Part shown: positions 60,001 to 64,000 of the stretch, one piece after another
Layout of the letters: each line of letters begins with the position of its first letter
Numbering within the stretch: the stretch's first letter is position 1
Assembly (NCBI RefSeq): GCF_018881575.1
Contig: NZ_JACVQB010000002.1
Coordinates: 248,001 to 312,000 of the forward strand
Reading direction: 5' to 3'
Source of the DNA: Polynucleobacter sp. UK-Kesae-W10
GTDB taxonomy: Bacteria > Pseudomonadota > Gammaproteobacteria > Burkholderiales > Burkholderiaceae
Length of the DNA stretch: 64,000 nucleotides
Notes under the pieces: generated by a model
Told to the model about the DNA's origin: nothing
Seen by the model: the letters and a program-made list of their open reading frames with translations, nothing else
Database searches by the model: none
Made by a program: the position numbers and the translations under genes

Positions 60001-63000
60001 GAGCTGGGATTTCATCTTCAATTACTGGTACCGCAGTAACTTATGGAACTGGTGGTTGGTCTTGCGCCAGCAGCGCATGCACCGTAGCCAACATCGTTGC
60101 CAATACAGGCGCAGGGGCAGGTGATAATGGTTCCCCATCACCATCTGGAAGTGCGGGTGTAGTCATACTCTCCATTCCAAATGCGATTACAACTACATCG
60201 CTCACCATTAATGCTGGTAATGGTGCGGTCAGCATGGTTGGTAATGTCACCAACCTCAATTTAGTCATTAATTCGAAGAGTGCATCCAGCTCAATTGCTG
60301 GGGTGATTTCTGGGCCCGTTTCATTGACTTATAACAATGGTTCTGGCTACACAACAATTGCAACCCCAGTCTTGGTGCTTTCTAATACCAATACATACAG
60401 CGGTGGTACAACAGTAATTGCAGGCACTGCGCAGGCTGGAAGTGCTACTGCGTTTGGTACGGGTGCAATCACAGTTGGTTCCGGTGTTAACTCTCTGGGT
60501 TCTGTTGATGTGCACGGGTATGCGATTGCCAATAGTTTGACGGTCTATGGCGGTGGAGCGCTTGGCGCGATTGCCAATAATGGCTCAACTGCGGTGACCC
60601 TGGGTAATGCAATCACCGTTGGCTCTGCTTTCTCATTCGGTGGCTCAGGTGGTTTAACTATTAGCAATGCAATTTCTGCTTCCACTAATGGCATTGCCTT
60701 TGTTGGAACGGGTTCCTACACATTAACCAATACCTCTAATTCCATTGCCACTATCGGCGGTGTAAGCGCAACTACGATCGGTGCTCTGAACCTGGTTGAT
60801 TCTGTTGCTTTAACCGTAGGTTCTGTCACCCTGAATTCCATTGCGTATGCTGGTATCAATAGTAGTGGGGCAGTTACGCTGACAGCGACATCATCGTCTG
60901 GTACAGGCATTAGTTTTAGTAATAACTTAAATGCAACTGGCGCAATTATCATCAGCGGCACAGGTAGCTCAAGCTCATCCTATAACGGCATTTATATTGC
61001 TAGCGCAGTGGGTGTCACTTCAACAGGTAGCACGGTCACCATGACCGGAGTAGGTGGCTATGGAGTGCAGCTCTATGACGGCTCATCCAGCGTTAGGGCG
61101 AATGGTGATCTTAATATCAACGGTACTGGCGCTAATTCAACAAACGGTATTGGAGTCTTTTTGACTTATGCGTCTGGTACCGGCGGGTTTATTAAGTCTG
61201 ATACCGGCAATATCAACCTAAAAGGTGTAAGCAATAGCCCTAATTACGGAACTTATGTGCGCATGCCTGTCATTGCTACTTTAGGCTCGGTAACGATATC
61301 GGGTGCTGGCTCCACTGGAGGTCTAGCTTTTGATGGTTGGTACGGATCAGTTGCTGCTGGTCAAAATATTACTTTAATTGGCTATTCCACAGCTGGTTAC
61401 GGTGTTTACTTGCACATGGCCAACAATGCATCAGGATATTTACTAGCCGCCAATTCAGCAAACTCATCCTTAATCAATGGCAATATCACTATTGCTGCTA
61501 ATGCTGCTGCAAGCTCAGGCATTTATACAGATATCGCTAATACGATTTATGCCTACAACGGTAGTATTGATTTCAGAAATTCGGCATTCACAGGCACACT
61601 TGCAAATGGAGTAACTAACTCTGTCTTTGCGACAGCAGGTGCAGCGGGTTCTGCAGTGAGCTCCTTAAATGGTATCGCTTGGAATGGCAGTATGTATGCT
61701 CTGAACAACAGCACGCCAGCATCAGCCACAAACGGCGGCACAATTACTATTAATTCGAACCCAACCAATACTGCAACCAGTGCAGCTGCTACTGGATTCC
61801 AGTTGAATGGCAATGGATCCATCATGAGTGCATGGGGTGATATCACCATCAATGCCAACGGCACACCAAATGGCGTAAATAGCGCTGGTGCCTGGCAGGG
61901 CATTATGATGAATGGCACCTCCCAGCAGATTCGGAGTTATAACGGCGCCATTACCTTGGTCGGTACTGCAAATAACACGACGACATCGCCTTATATTTCA
62001 GGTGGCGTTACCCTCTACGATGACTCCGATCTCATACGGGCAAAAAATTCTGTCAGCATTACAGGTATTGATTTGCCAACCATTGGTGCTTATCTAACCA
62101 TTACCAATACTGGCACCAACGGTGGCGTCACTTCTGAAACTAGCAATATCATCATTAACGGAATAAGTAACTCTGCAAGCTATGCAGGAACTTATATCCG
62201 TAATGCAATTAGTGCTCCAAATGGCGCTATCACTATTAGTGGCGCCGGTAATATTGCAGGTCTCTACTTAGACTGGGCATCACCTTCAGTTTCTGCTGGA
62301 GGTAATATTTCTTTAGCTGGTTATTCAACAGCAGGTAATGGTTTATACATCACGGTAGGCGGCCTTACTCCGGCAATTAGCTCTACCGGCGGGAATATTA
62401 TTCTGGCTGGTTACTCCGGCGCTTCAGCAAGCTACGGCATCTATGACTCCGGTATTAATATTCGCACTACTGGCGGTAATATCGTTGCCGAAGGCGCTAG
62501 TCTGAGTGGTATTGCAGGAACCAATACTAATGCGACATCAGCCTTGGTAGCTGCTGCAACAGCCGGTACACCAGTATTTGCCACCGGTAATAGTGCCATT
62601 GCTGCTTATGGCGTTACCGGAGGTTTCTATGACACTGGCACATTAAGTGCTTCGGGTACCATCACCATTAACGGCACTTCAAGCACTGGTACCGCTGTCA
62701 CCGCAACCGGTGCAATCTCAGGTAGTGCGCTGACAGTAACAGCAAATGCCACTACAGCATCAACCATTGCTTCTTTAGGTGCCATCACTATTAATGCTGG
62801 TGGCAGCGATATTTCAGTAACGGCAAATAATTCCACCGCTGGATCAAGCACCGGCATTACGCAAACAGGTGCTATTACCGATAACGCTAATGGAGGCAAC
62901 ATCACATTTGCATCTAATAACAATATCACTCAGTCCGGCACTATTACCTTGGCTTCTAACACTACGGCCACATCAACTGTGCTCTATGACAATACAACAG

Positions 63001-64000
63001 GCAATAAGAGTTCAGCGATTACTGTTGGCATACTAAATAATAGTAATAGTACTAAGCCTGTTAATTACTCCATGTTGGCCGCTGGTGGTTCAATAGATCC
63101 GGCTGTTTCTGTTTCAGGCGCCATTGTTCTTGATAATACTTACGGTTGCACCGGTGTTTCATGTACACCAATCAGTGGATTTATTACACCAATTAATGCC
63201 CCCACTTATGCCACAAGCTCGGTAGGCGTCACGACAACTGGTGCCCTAACAGCAGGTACATCCGTCACCATTAAAGGAATATCAAGTGGCGGCAACGGCG
63301 TGGTCTTGGGTGGAGTGGTTACCGCCAATTCTGGAGATGTAACCATCACAGGAGCAACAACTGCCGCCGGAAGTATTGCCGTCAATATCCCAGCGGGCTC
63401 AAGCATTTATGCCCCTGCAGGCAATATCAATATCAATGCCTACAACTCGAATCCTGCTGTTACTAGTGTGATGTTGCAAATTGCTGGTTCTTCAGCGGCC
63501 TCACCATTATTGATCAGCGCTTCCGGCAATATTAATTTGACAGCCTATGCAGCATCATCTAGTACATCATTAATATCTACTTCCTATGCCGTCTTGGCAT
63601 CGGGTGGTGACACTACAATTTCTGCATCCGGTAGCGGTGCTAGTGGTACCGCAGTGTATTTAGGTAACACCGCAATTAATGCAGGCGGTAACTTCACAGT
63701 GCAGGGCGCTTACTTACCATCTCTGGGTACAGTTCTTTCTGCGGCATCAGGTGTATTAGCAACAACGCCAGCTACTTCAAGCGGAGTTATGGCCTCTAAT
63801 CTATCCGATGTAACTATTAGTTCTGCCAGTCTAACTGGAGCCTATATCCCGGGTACTGCTGCCACTACATTTATTGTTCCTGTTGCTGGAGTTAATAACC
63901 AGTGGATCTTGGCCTATCAGGATGGTACCTATGTGAAGATGGTTGAGTTGACACTATCGCTTAGTAGCAATACTGTCATGATGACTCCTGCTGCAGCTGG
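45042..64000 (+). CDS. Giant TpsA-type adhesin, at least 6319 residues, runs off the window
   Basis: One uninterrupted frame from the ATG at 45042 to the right edge; the true end is outside. Frame checks at several domains confirm continuity. An unusually long N-terminal extension (~1-117, basic) precedes a hydrophobic signal core (ILGFFVLIAFQTEFVVA, to ~133). The TPS secretion domain follows (~134-400: LPTNGKVVAGSATISQ; QRAVINWDSFNVGKNATVNF; VNQNG in place of NPNG). Then come a beta-helix with WFLDPIDL motifs (to ~1025), a B-lectin module (~1260-1363), a LamG module (~1487-1697), about twenty PATR repeats (~1225-5130), three Gly-rich modules, and a final repeat region (~5130 on) with NISLAGYSTAG-type units. 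Later ATGs (45057, 45069, 45120) are possible starts; none has a clear ribosome site. The probable exporter is the TpsB upstream. Role inferred: cell-surface adhesion to glycans or particles. Confidence 0.9.
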   Translation, partial: MRSAKMHKQMCRGIAVFSQTEFSLTVMKNWGKKIALNAATKVAKIFVRTQKIKTAFIALNWQINSSHVLDSFSFHAQTFVDAILKKKSFRAKTNSSFTHKIAQPTIFSGISLKPKSILGFFVLIAFQTEFVVAQPLNALPTNGKVVAGSATISQTSNTMTVNQSTQRAVINWDSFNVGKNATVNFNTPGSNAVTLNRVSGNSISVIDGAMHSNGQILLVNQNGVVFGKGAQVDAAAVTASTLNIADKDFMDGKSTYQGGGSGKIINKGTISTNTADGFIALLAPEVQNQGYVLARMGGSVAMAAGEQITLNFQGNHSLVGISVDKAAFKALVANKKVVETDGGLIVLAAGAANQLMSSVVKNTGKISANSAVNNGGVIELVANTVTQAGTVEANSTAQGKTGGQVNLVANDIKINKKSTTTATGTAGGGQVNVGLAQTQVSGGVQVNAQTPSSNTAEQNQAVVASNATQAVNAKQMANTVTVKAGAVIDVSATQKGNAGSIAIWSQVKTTVAGTLKAIGGALGGNGGFVETSSKGAVNLAPKMLVDTSAAKGRSGLWFLDPIDLIIDASAANVISLALANNNVSIAVHGNVCPSLGSCTQAGSGSLTIASGANILKQGTTPTTLTLTSSGIFNLNADISGQNLSVIISSSIAYLNVGTSITANQVTVQAQTIYSNGTINASNGATLGAAIQLLAQAIYVSGSLSTSTNSNTNNNTTNTSVTYNGNIIRKEDLPTFLTAQNNPNGNVASGLDVVYTSTAANDSSASAQANPNQTNIIHLNAVNDLTIYSSAQILANGTNGGQITLSAQQFNAQSGSLIQANGNNGPGGVIAVSGTDIHLAGTVAANGSNGGSFAVTANTLTMDNAAVVQTNGQAGPGGTITLTSNHDIQINQAQISANGSTDGGLIYVTSRSGSLNLFDSLIQTNGGNGRGGSIGISGVQSTNILSSNIAATGSTHGGSIYIGYDSTGNTSIPFTEYINIDANSVINTQASNGPGGFVETSGHYVTQLSGTITVGHGGNWLIDPYDYTYAANDTSIWTALNSGNVTINTLNASASGVSLNGNSTAGSGNIVINGDLRDYTQGAGNSLNLTAGGNITINGIVSMNSHNLSMIAGGNITVNSSLFDLTGYGLTMIATGNISIVNGLTIKAGGFNISAATYSGTGGLQNNYANTGFILAATSTTTFAGAISTGTNLVLNSATNQTFTLTGIISGSGGITARSGGTGGLVLTGANTYTGATILTSVVTQIYTASGASPTTETYTSLLAAGTTLASGQSITSGSYRLSMQGDGNLVLYTGSGFSTVAYATGTSGNNGAWLAMQGDGNLVIYGSNNTTVLYARYGVAGNNLTLGSSGSLALTNSSSGVLKVANTGSLGTSNSYAGNISIQYGTFSYESSVNQTLSGNISGTGALNKAGSSTLTLAGSNTYGGTTTINAGTLQAGSSSALPSSTDLTIATGATLDMWGYPVTVGSLSGAGSIISTKTPVQTGSGLIVSLDAANPASYSGSGTTWTNLVNNALNATISGNPTYSASGGYFTLNGTSQYFNLGQSASLLLNGSSAFTFNLWISVPTPASSNGVLISRQNTSVQGDYLMYMNNGSVVGYREVAPWGNAQTTSAVTANQLSQVTMVYNPTNTTIYTYINGAFQGSYSSPTSSTSTGTTTNTLIGAMYTNSVASNFFQGNIYAVQIYNTALSASQIQGNTAASLTVGNGSNTNFSGVISNAISLTKTGTSTLTLSGANTYSGTTTISAGTLQVGAGGATGNLGTGSIVNNAALIYNLSNAYTESNAISGSGTLTQNNASVLTLTGANTYTGSTTISAGTLKIGGSSTLGGGTYTAAIVNNGIFEYSSINSQTLSTGIISGTGSILKDVNTASTLTLAGANTYSGGTTVSAGTLRIASGGTAGATTGAMTITNATLDLQTAVTLGSLIMSGTSPAITNSSGTSSLVVSGTSTLANAITTSGAQTYSGAVTLGANTTLTTTNSAVVFAGAVDGTASGSQSLTVASGTGSIVLGGNVGGSVSLSSLNFSSSTASTVLIGSVTTAGSQTYAGALYVAGSSPTLSSSSGGVTITGAISTGAIFQFTYAATNYLLNGTSTAASSSAVQAGLIVTTSGTGLFSVSTVVPLSGIQYLVVGGGGGGSIGCTCYNGGGGGGGGAVLTNSNSSLATGTNYGITIGNAGAGATGSVVANGGNGGTTSMTGLVGGTVSAAGGGGSVGGVVTVNSNPWFGIGGTAGNANSGAGGYGGSNSCGSICSLENGGNGFTSSITGTSYVYGSGGGGGSGYSIGGGTAGSGGTGAGNGAPGNGNATSNGVSGTNYGSGGGGSYSTGNAGSGVGGTVVLALPSNALTINAGSGAVSIGSSSKLTSLTITSSSSSSAQSNSGVISGVTNLIYNGSGTFTLAGTNTYTGGTTISGGTLQVGTGSTTGNLGTGGVTDNAALIFKRSDAITDSNNISGSGTLTQAGSGTLTLSGNNSYTGGTVLNAGTLNLGSANAIGSTGTITFGNNSGSITGGGILQYSSSNTTDYSSRFSNAIFQTYIIDTNGQSVTLNSALSSNGGTLIKQGSGTLTLGGANTYANGSGTQIYGGTLQVSGDGNLGGDTPIWLIGGNLLASSSFTTSKNIIASGTGGNIQVASGATLTLSGSMINGTTINLGGSSTSSTYTGSIVYAPSSGTVTNLNLYAGTLLANSSFTLANALTVYGGTISATSGSTLTLSNIVSGTAGINIGDATNTGTVILSNTSNAFSGGTTVNYGTLSVSAQTNLPSGNTVTLTNGATLLDTANSVTLANNIVLGAGGGVIAVNGPANTLILSGTMTGANAIQFGTSANNGIVSLSTIKAFTGNMSVVGATVKLAYTTGGVLSGVTAIGISGSGTLAITGGGYNPFSKAVTITIANGTFANQQTGTGGIGASFSAGSTINLNGNATVSLSGVGDTWGSLTLYTTTFNSTGTGNSITGGAIAAQGATTVNVTNSGESLTISSILENANSVAASWTKTGAGTLILTGANTYSGGTTISVGTIQVGAGSTTGNLGTGGVVNNSALVYNRSDSLTDNNLISGTGTVTQAGTGTTTLGGANTYTGNTTINAGTLANTVSGSSTRTATFIINNGGTYKLLSTNGFPNNSTNGYTFVVNSGGTLDLNGVGWIDGGSTGYAIQLNGGSLSNSSATAATVTMSYSPTRDIVLAANSYIGGTGNITLNGVISGAYSLTNSNTGVVTLGGANSYSGGTFINAGTVQISSDGNLGAVPSSAATNVTINGGGLLASGQTSALSIGANRGIAIGSSGGSISNASTTYTLTVAGVISGSNTLTINAGSNTGTVILSNAANSYTGNTTINGGTLQIGSAGTLGSGSYAGNISIATGATFKYSSSAAQTLSGAISGVGTLTKDTSTSVLTISNVNTLFTGPVNANAGTLALTNPSALGGSTGGLLTIGAAGTVDLQYAGTVTLATLSIASGGAITNSTNNSALTVSGTSSLGGSVSTNGLQTYTGAVTLGANTSLTATAAPVTFSSTIDSVTGSNYSLTITNGSGSNTFAGVVGGTTPLSTISVSGASTLMGSVTTNGASGQLWSSDLIIAGNISLNSNNGSVTVNGAITIPQGLNILQLTGSGAYSDTVGGSTYTGTVSSSATALPGGGGNLSYSAGAYSWVAPVNVQAQYLVVAGGGGGGGNIGGGGGGGGVVAGTFTGGTALTYTAIVGAGGSGINVNQIGGGAGGDSKLTQATLSLNVDAVGGGGGAYYSNNGLSGGSGGGAGGGGAGSGGSGTSGQGNAGGAAPSSLAAAGGGGGAGGPGSAGNNSYTLGAVAGGNGGPGLASNITGSTVYYGAGGGGSSGAYGGSGGLGGGGNGGTYIIAGANSAAVAGSGYGSGGGGGYGTILNGANGSAGTVILSYYASYTFAINAGSGKVSITNNVNPTTANANYLKSISIASTNTTSIISGNINGTSSLTFNGTSAGVLQLSGSNTYTGGTTVSGGILAISADANLGAVPSIATPASVTLSGGALQAIGATGETSPTVVTLNVNRGITLSSASGLAASTTTTSGTTYVDVLSIPGVVTGAGALTINGASQGGTVLLTNSANTYGTTSLTTATTIKAGILAIVADGSLGTLPSAAQAASISLTGGTLQAYGPSNESSATTVTLNALRGITVSANTAGLAATSNTNYTDILVVSGVVTGTNTLLINSAGQGGKVSLTGANTHTGNLTISAGTLQVGGSGTLNSGSYGTGSISIATGAVLQYSSSADQNLYGGITGGGSILKDTSTSLLSLSTQSANSNYSGGTTIKKGVVDLYSAYSAGTGTITLGDTVSGSNAVNLNVLNTTTLTNGIILNPYGVLTVSNRFSSNGAGYYPIYTGGITGNNNLIIGGVSGGSMTFTTNPINISGTITNTTAAWGATPVSITAAIGSNVTGIIQNGGAPLAISGALNINSGGTTITDTSGTVTISGGVTGTGNLVLNNNTTTNNALTISTASVNNVGTITNSGTGTGATLISGGVGSNVTRIIQNSATSALSIATTALTVNSSGTTLTDTAGSLTVSGGVTGTGNLVLNNNSNTANGITLSTTNVNNTGTITNSGNGTGNSLISIAIGTANTGVVQNSSTSALILTGTNLYTNGTTITSGTLQVGAGGTAGTLGSGTLSNSGNLSFNLSSALSIGSNLTGAGSVTQLGSGALTLSGDNSYQGGTFIGPSSKIIVTSANALGGSSGGVVNIGASGILDLQYAGTITLTSLVMATGSSITNTTTNSALTVSGTSTLLGTVTTSGAQTYTGAVLVGGATTLNTTNAGVSFGSTVSSSVTLTEVIQFLGGGSYNFAGTAGTATGTATTFADGSSIAYNSSTGVYTFVAGSSASSQYLVVGGGGGGSRGVNSVYYGAGAGGGAVLSGATSLVLGSSYSVTVGVGGAGQSLGTAATISAAAGSAPATTSASSGYNGGKGGASSFASITANGGLGSIANSAIGSASGNGYAGGTGSGAPYAYVQGSVCSAGGCGAGGGGGAGGVGTATAAGAGISSSITGTAVTYGTGGWSCASSACTVANIVANTGAGAGDNGSPSPSGSAGVVILSIPNAITTTSLTINAGNGAVSMVGNVTNLNLVINSKSASSSIAGVISGPVSLTYNNGSGYTTIATPVLVLSNTNTYSGGTTVIAGTAQAGSATAFGTGAITVGSGVNSLGSVDVHGYAIANSLTVYGGGALGAIANNGSTAVTLGNAITVGSAFSFGGSGGLTISNAISASTNGIAFVGTGSYTLTNTSNSIATIGGVSATTIGALNLVDSVALTVGSVTLNSIAYAGINSSGAVTLTATSSSGTGISFSNNLNATGAIIISGTGSSSSSYNGIYIASAVGVTSTGSTVTMTGVGGYGVQLYDGSSSVRANGDLNINGTGANSTNGIGVFLTYASGTGGFIKSDTGNINLKGVSNSPNYGTYVRMPVIATLGSVTISGAGSTGGLAFDGWYGSVAAGQNITLIGYSTAGYGVYLHMANNASGYLLAANSANSSLINGNITIAANAAASSGIYTDIANTIYAYNGSIDFRNSAFTGTLANGVTNSVFATAGAAGSAVSSLNGIAWNGSMYALNNSTPASATNGGTITINSNPTNTATSAAATGFQLNGNGSIMSAWGDITINANGTPNGVNSAGAWQGIMMNGTSQQIRSYNGAITLVGTANNTTTSPYISGGVTLYDDSDLIRAKNSVSITGIDLPTIGAYLTITNTGTNGGVTSETSNIIINGISNSASYAGTYIRNAISAPNGAITISGAGNIAGLYLDWASPSVSAGGNISLAGYSTAGNGLYITVGGLTPAISSTGGNIILAGYSGASASYGIYDSGINIRTTGGNIVAEGASLSGIAGTNTNATSALVAAATAGTPVFATGNSAIAAYGVTGGFYDTGTLSASGTITINGTSSTGTAVTATGAISGSALTVTANATTASTIASLGAITINAGGSDISVTANNSTAGSSTGITQTGAITDNANGGNITFASNNNITQSGTITLASNTTATSTVLYDNTTGNKSSAITVGILNNSNSTKPVNYSMLAAGGSIDPAVSVSGAIVLDNTYGCTGVSCTPISGFITPINAPTYATSSVGVTTTGALTAGTSVTIKGISSGGNGVVLGGVVTANSGDVTITGATTAAGSIAVNIPAGSSIYAPAGNININAYNSNPAVTSVMLQIAGSSAASPLLISASGNINLTAYAASSSTSLISTSYAVLASGGDTTISASGSGASGTAVYLGNTAINAGGNFTVQGAYLPSLGTVLSAASGVLATTPATSSGVMASNLSDVTISSASLTGAYIPGTAATTFIVPVAGVNNQWILAYQDGTYVKMVELTLSLSSNTVMMTPAAA
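48820..49130 (+). other. Bulb-type (mannose-binding) lectin module in the giant adhesin
   Basis: About 104 residues starting SLLAAGTTLASGQSITSG, the usual B-lectin opening. Two exact QxDxNxVxY sugar-binding motifs are present: QGDGNLVLY (48891-48917) and QGDGNLVIY (48990-49016), 33 residues apart as in the domain's internal repeats. The third repeat (SSGSLALTNSS) is degenerate. In characterised lectins this motif binds mannose; binding here is inferred. Confidence 0.85.
49498..50130 (+). other. LamG / concanavalin-like module in the giant adhesin
   Basis: About 210 residues opening LIVSLDAANPASYSGSGTTW, then YFTLNGTSQYFNLG, FTFNLWISVPTP, LSQVTMVYN, TIYTYINGAFQGSYSS and closing GNIYAVQIYNTALSASQI. 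This sequence of beta-strand motifs is that of LamG/laminin_G_3 domains, which bind glycans or proteins. It sits directly between PATR repeats, about 120 residues after the lectin module. Confidence 0.85.
51411..52060 (+). other. Glycine-rich module 1 of the giant adhesin
   Basis: Opens QYLVVGGGGGGS and closes GGTVVLALPS, about 216 residues rich in Gly, Ser and Ala with repeated GGGGG tracts. This resembles the Gly-rich domain seen in phage and bacterial surface proteins, thought to form polyglycine helix bundles. It holds four of the giant protein's rare cysteines (CTCYNG, SCGSICS). Confidence 0.75.
55977..56690 (+). other. Glycine-rich module 2 of the giant adhesin
   Basis: Opens QYLVVAGGGGGGG and closes GSAGTVILSYY, about 238 residues, the longest of the three. 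Gly runs of six to eight recur (GGGGGGGVVAGTF; VGGGGGAYYS). The flanks match those of modules 1 and 3 (a PATR-rich lead-in and an INAGSGKVSI exit). Confidence 0.75.
56880..57600 (+). repeat. Tandem ~120-residue repeat in the giant adhesin
   Basis: Two consecutive units share GILAISADANLGAVPS / GILAIVADGSLGTLPS, then SLTGGTLQA-like, RGITLSSASGLAAS / RGITVSANTAGLAAT, and V(V)TG...L.IN(G/S)A.QGG. The units start at about 56920 and 57280. DNA identity is clearly lower than protein identity, so the duplication is not recent. Confidence 0.75.
58207..58770 (+). repeat. Tandem ~90-residue repeat in the giant adhesin
   Basis: Units begin SNVTGIIQNGG (58207) and SNVTRIIQNSA (58471), with the start of a third ANTGVVQNSST (about 58755). 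Shared text is SGGVTGTGNLVLNNN and a VNN(V/T)GTITNSG(T/N)GTG segment. The spacing is about 264-285 bases. Confidence 0.8.
59541..60185 (+). other. Glycine-rich module 3 of the giant adhesin
   Basis: Opens QYLVVGGGGGGS and closes GSAGVVILSIPN, about 215 residues; contains GAGGGAVLSGAT and GAGGGGGAGGVG and a few cysteines (VCSAGGCGAG; WSCASSACT). Followed by LTINAGNGAVSM, the same exit motif as the other two. Confidence 0.75.
61195..62352 (+). repeat. Dispersed ~80-residue repeat in the distal part of the giant adhesin
   Basis: A unit at about 61195-61435 (GNINLKGVSNSPNYGTYVR, then VTISGAGSTGGL and AGQNITLIGYSTAG) recurs at about 62133-62352 (SNIIINGISNSASYAGTYIR, AITISGAGNIAGL, AGGNISLAGYSTAG). 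A partial third GNIILAGYSGAS follows. This distal region has no PATR motif, so the protein changes architecture near 60.4 kb. Confidence 0.7.

Larger units (their letters stand above)
48715..60430 (+). repeat. About twenty PATR (autotransporter-associated beta-strand) repeats
   Basis: The motif GANTYxGxTTIxxGTLxxG recurs, with starts near 48718, 49287, 50238, 50443, 50661, 52231, 52433, 52735, 53256, 54027, 54235, 54670, 54982, 56883, 57578, 57805, 58807, 59016 and 60378. Each copy is one turn of a passenger-type beta-helix (family knowledge). Three copies with their flanks (about 50.24, 52.23 and 54.03 kb) share a longer unit containing TGNLGTG and SGSGTLTQ-like text. Confidence 0.85.

Noticed and set aside
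48715-60430. Regularly recurring short repeats that might suggest a CRISPR array
   Set aside because: Repeats are imperfect at DNA level, irregularly spaced, in one open frame and encode PATR motifs; no cas genes are present.

Overview
The window reads as chromosome from a free-living, moderately low-GC betaproteobacterium of the Burkholderiaceae. The protein sequences resemble Polynucleobacter-type freshwater bacteria; this is inference from protein flavour, as no search could be run. Dense gene packing, a full aerobic central metabolism (acetyl-CoA synthetase, class I fumarase, NAD-linked formate dehydrogenase, de novo NAD synthesis) and sox genes for reduced-sulfur oxidation fit that picture.

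Layout. 1-2.7 kb: the end of a molybdopterin oxidoreductase gene, then soxXYZA. 2.7-6.5 kb (minus strand): purU, a small lipoprotein and a membrane-anchored penicillin-acylase-family Ntn hydrolase. 6.64 kb: tRNA-Leu(UAA). 6.85-18.9 kb: a 2639-residue TpsA-type filamentous adhesin, then a tight run of a DUF4239 membrane protein, two PstS-like binding proteins, a membrane-anchored TAXI-like binding protein and a small exported protein. 18.9-23.1 kb (minus): fumarase, murI, tonB, exbB, exbD. 23.2-31.4 kb: acs, tRNA-Ser(GGA), an exported amidohydrolase, a YciI-like protein, an HTH regulator, a DUF1080 protein, a DUF748/AsmA-like protein and a small lipoprotein. 31.5-36.2 kb: formate dehydrogenase (fused gamma-beta subunit, then alpha). 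36.3-41.4 kb: nadB, a second anchored TAXI-like protein, nadC and nadA. 41.5-42.1 kb: a RelB/DinJ-YafQ toxin-antitoxin locus with a frameshifted toxin. 42.2-64 kb: a two-partner-secretion locus with an outer-membrane TpsB transporter and a giant TpsA adhesin that stays open to the window edge (at least 6319 residues).

The most interesting content is the pair of TpsA adhesins. They share a secretion domain and about 800 N-terminal residues, then diverge. The giant one carries a bulb-type (mannose-binding) lectin module with two perfect motifs, an adjacent LamG/ConA-like module, about twenty passenger-associated beta-strand repeats and three polyglycine-rich modules inside a thrice-repeated higher-order cassette. 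The smaller one has no local TpsB; it heads a likely operon of binding proteins without any transporter permease, which could be an undescribed surface-sensing or envelope system. TpsB at 42.2 kb is the only local candidate to export both.
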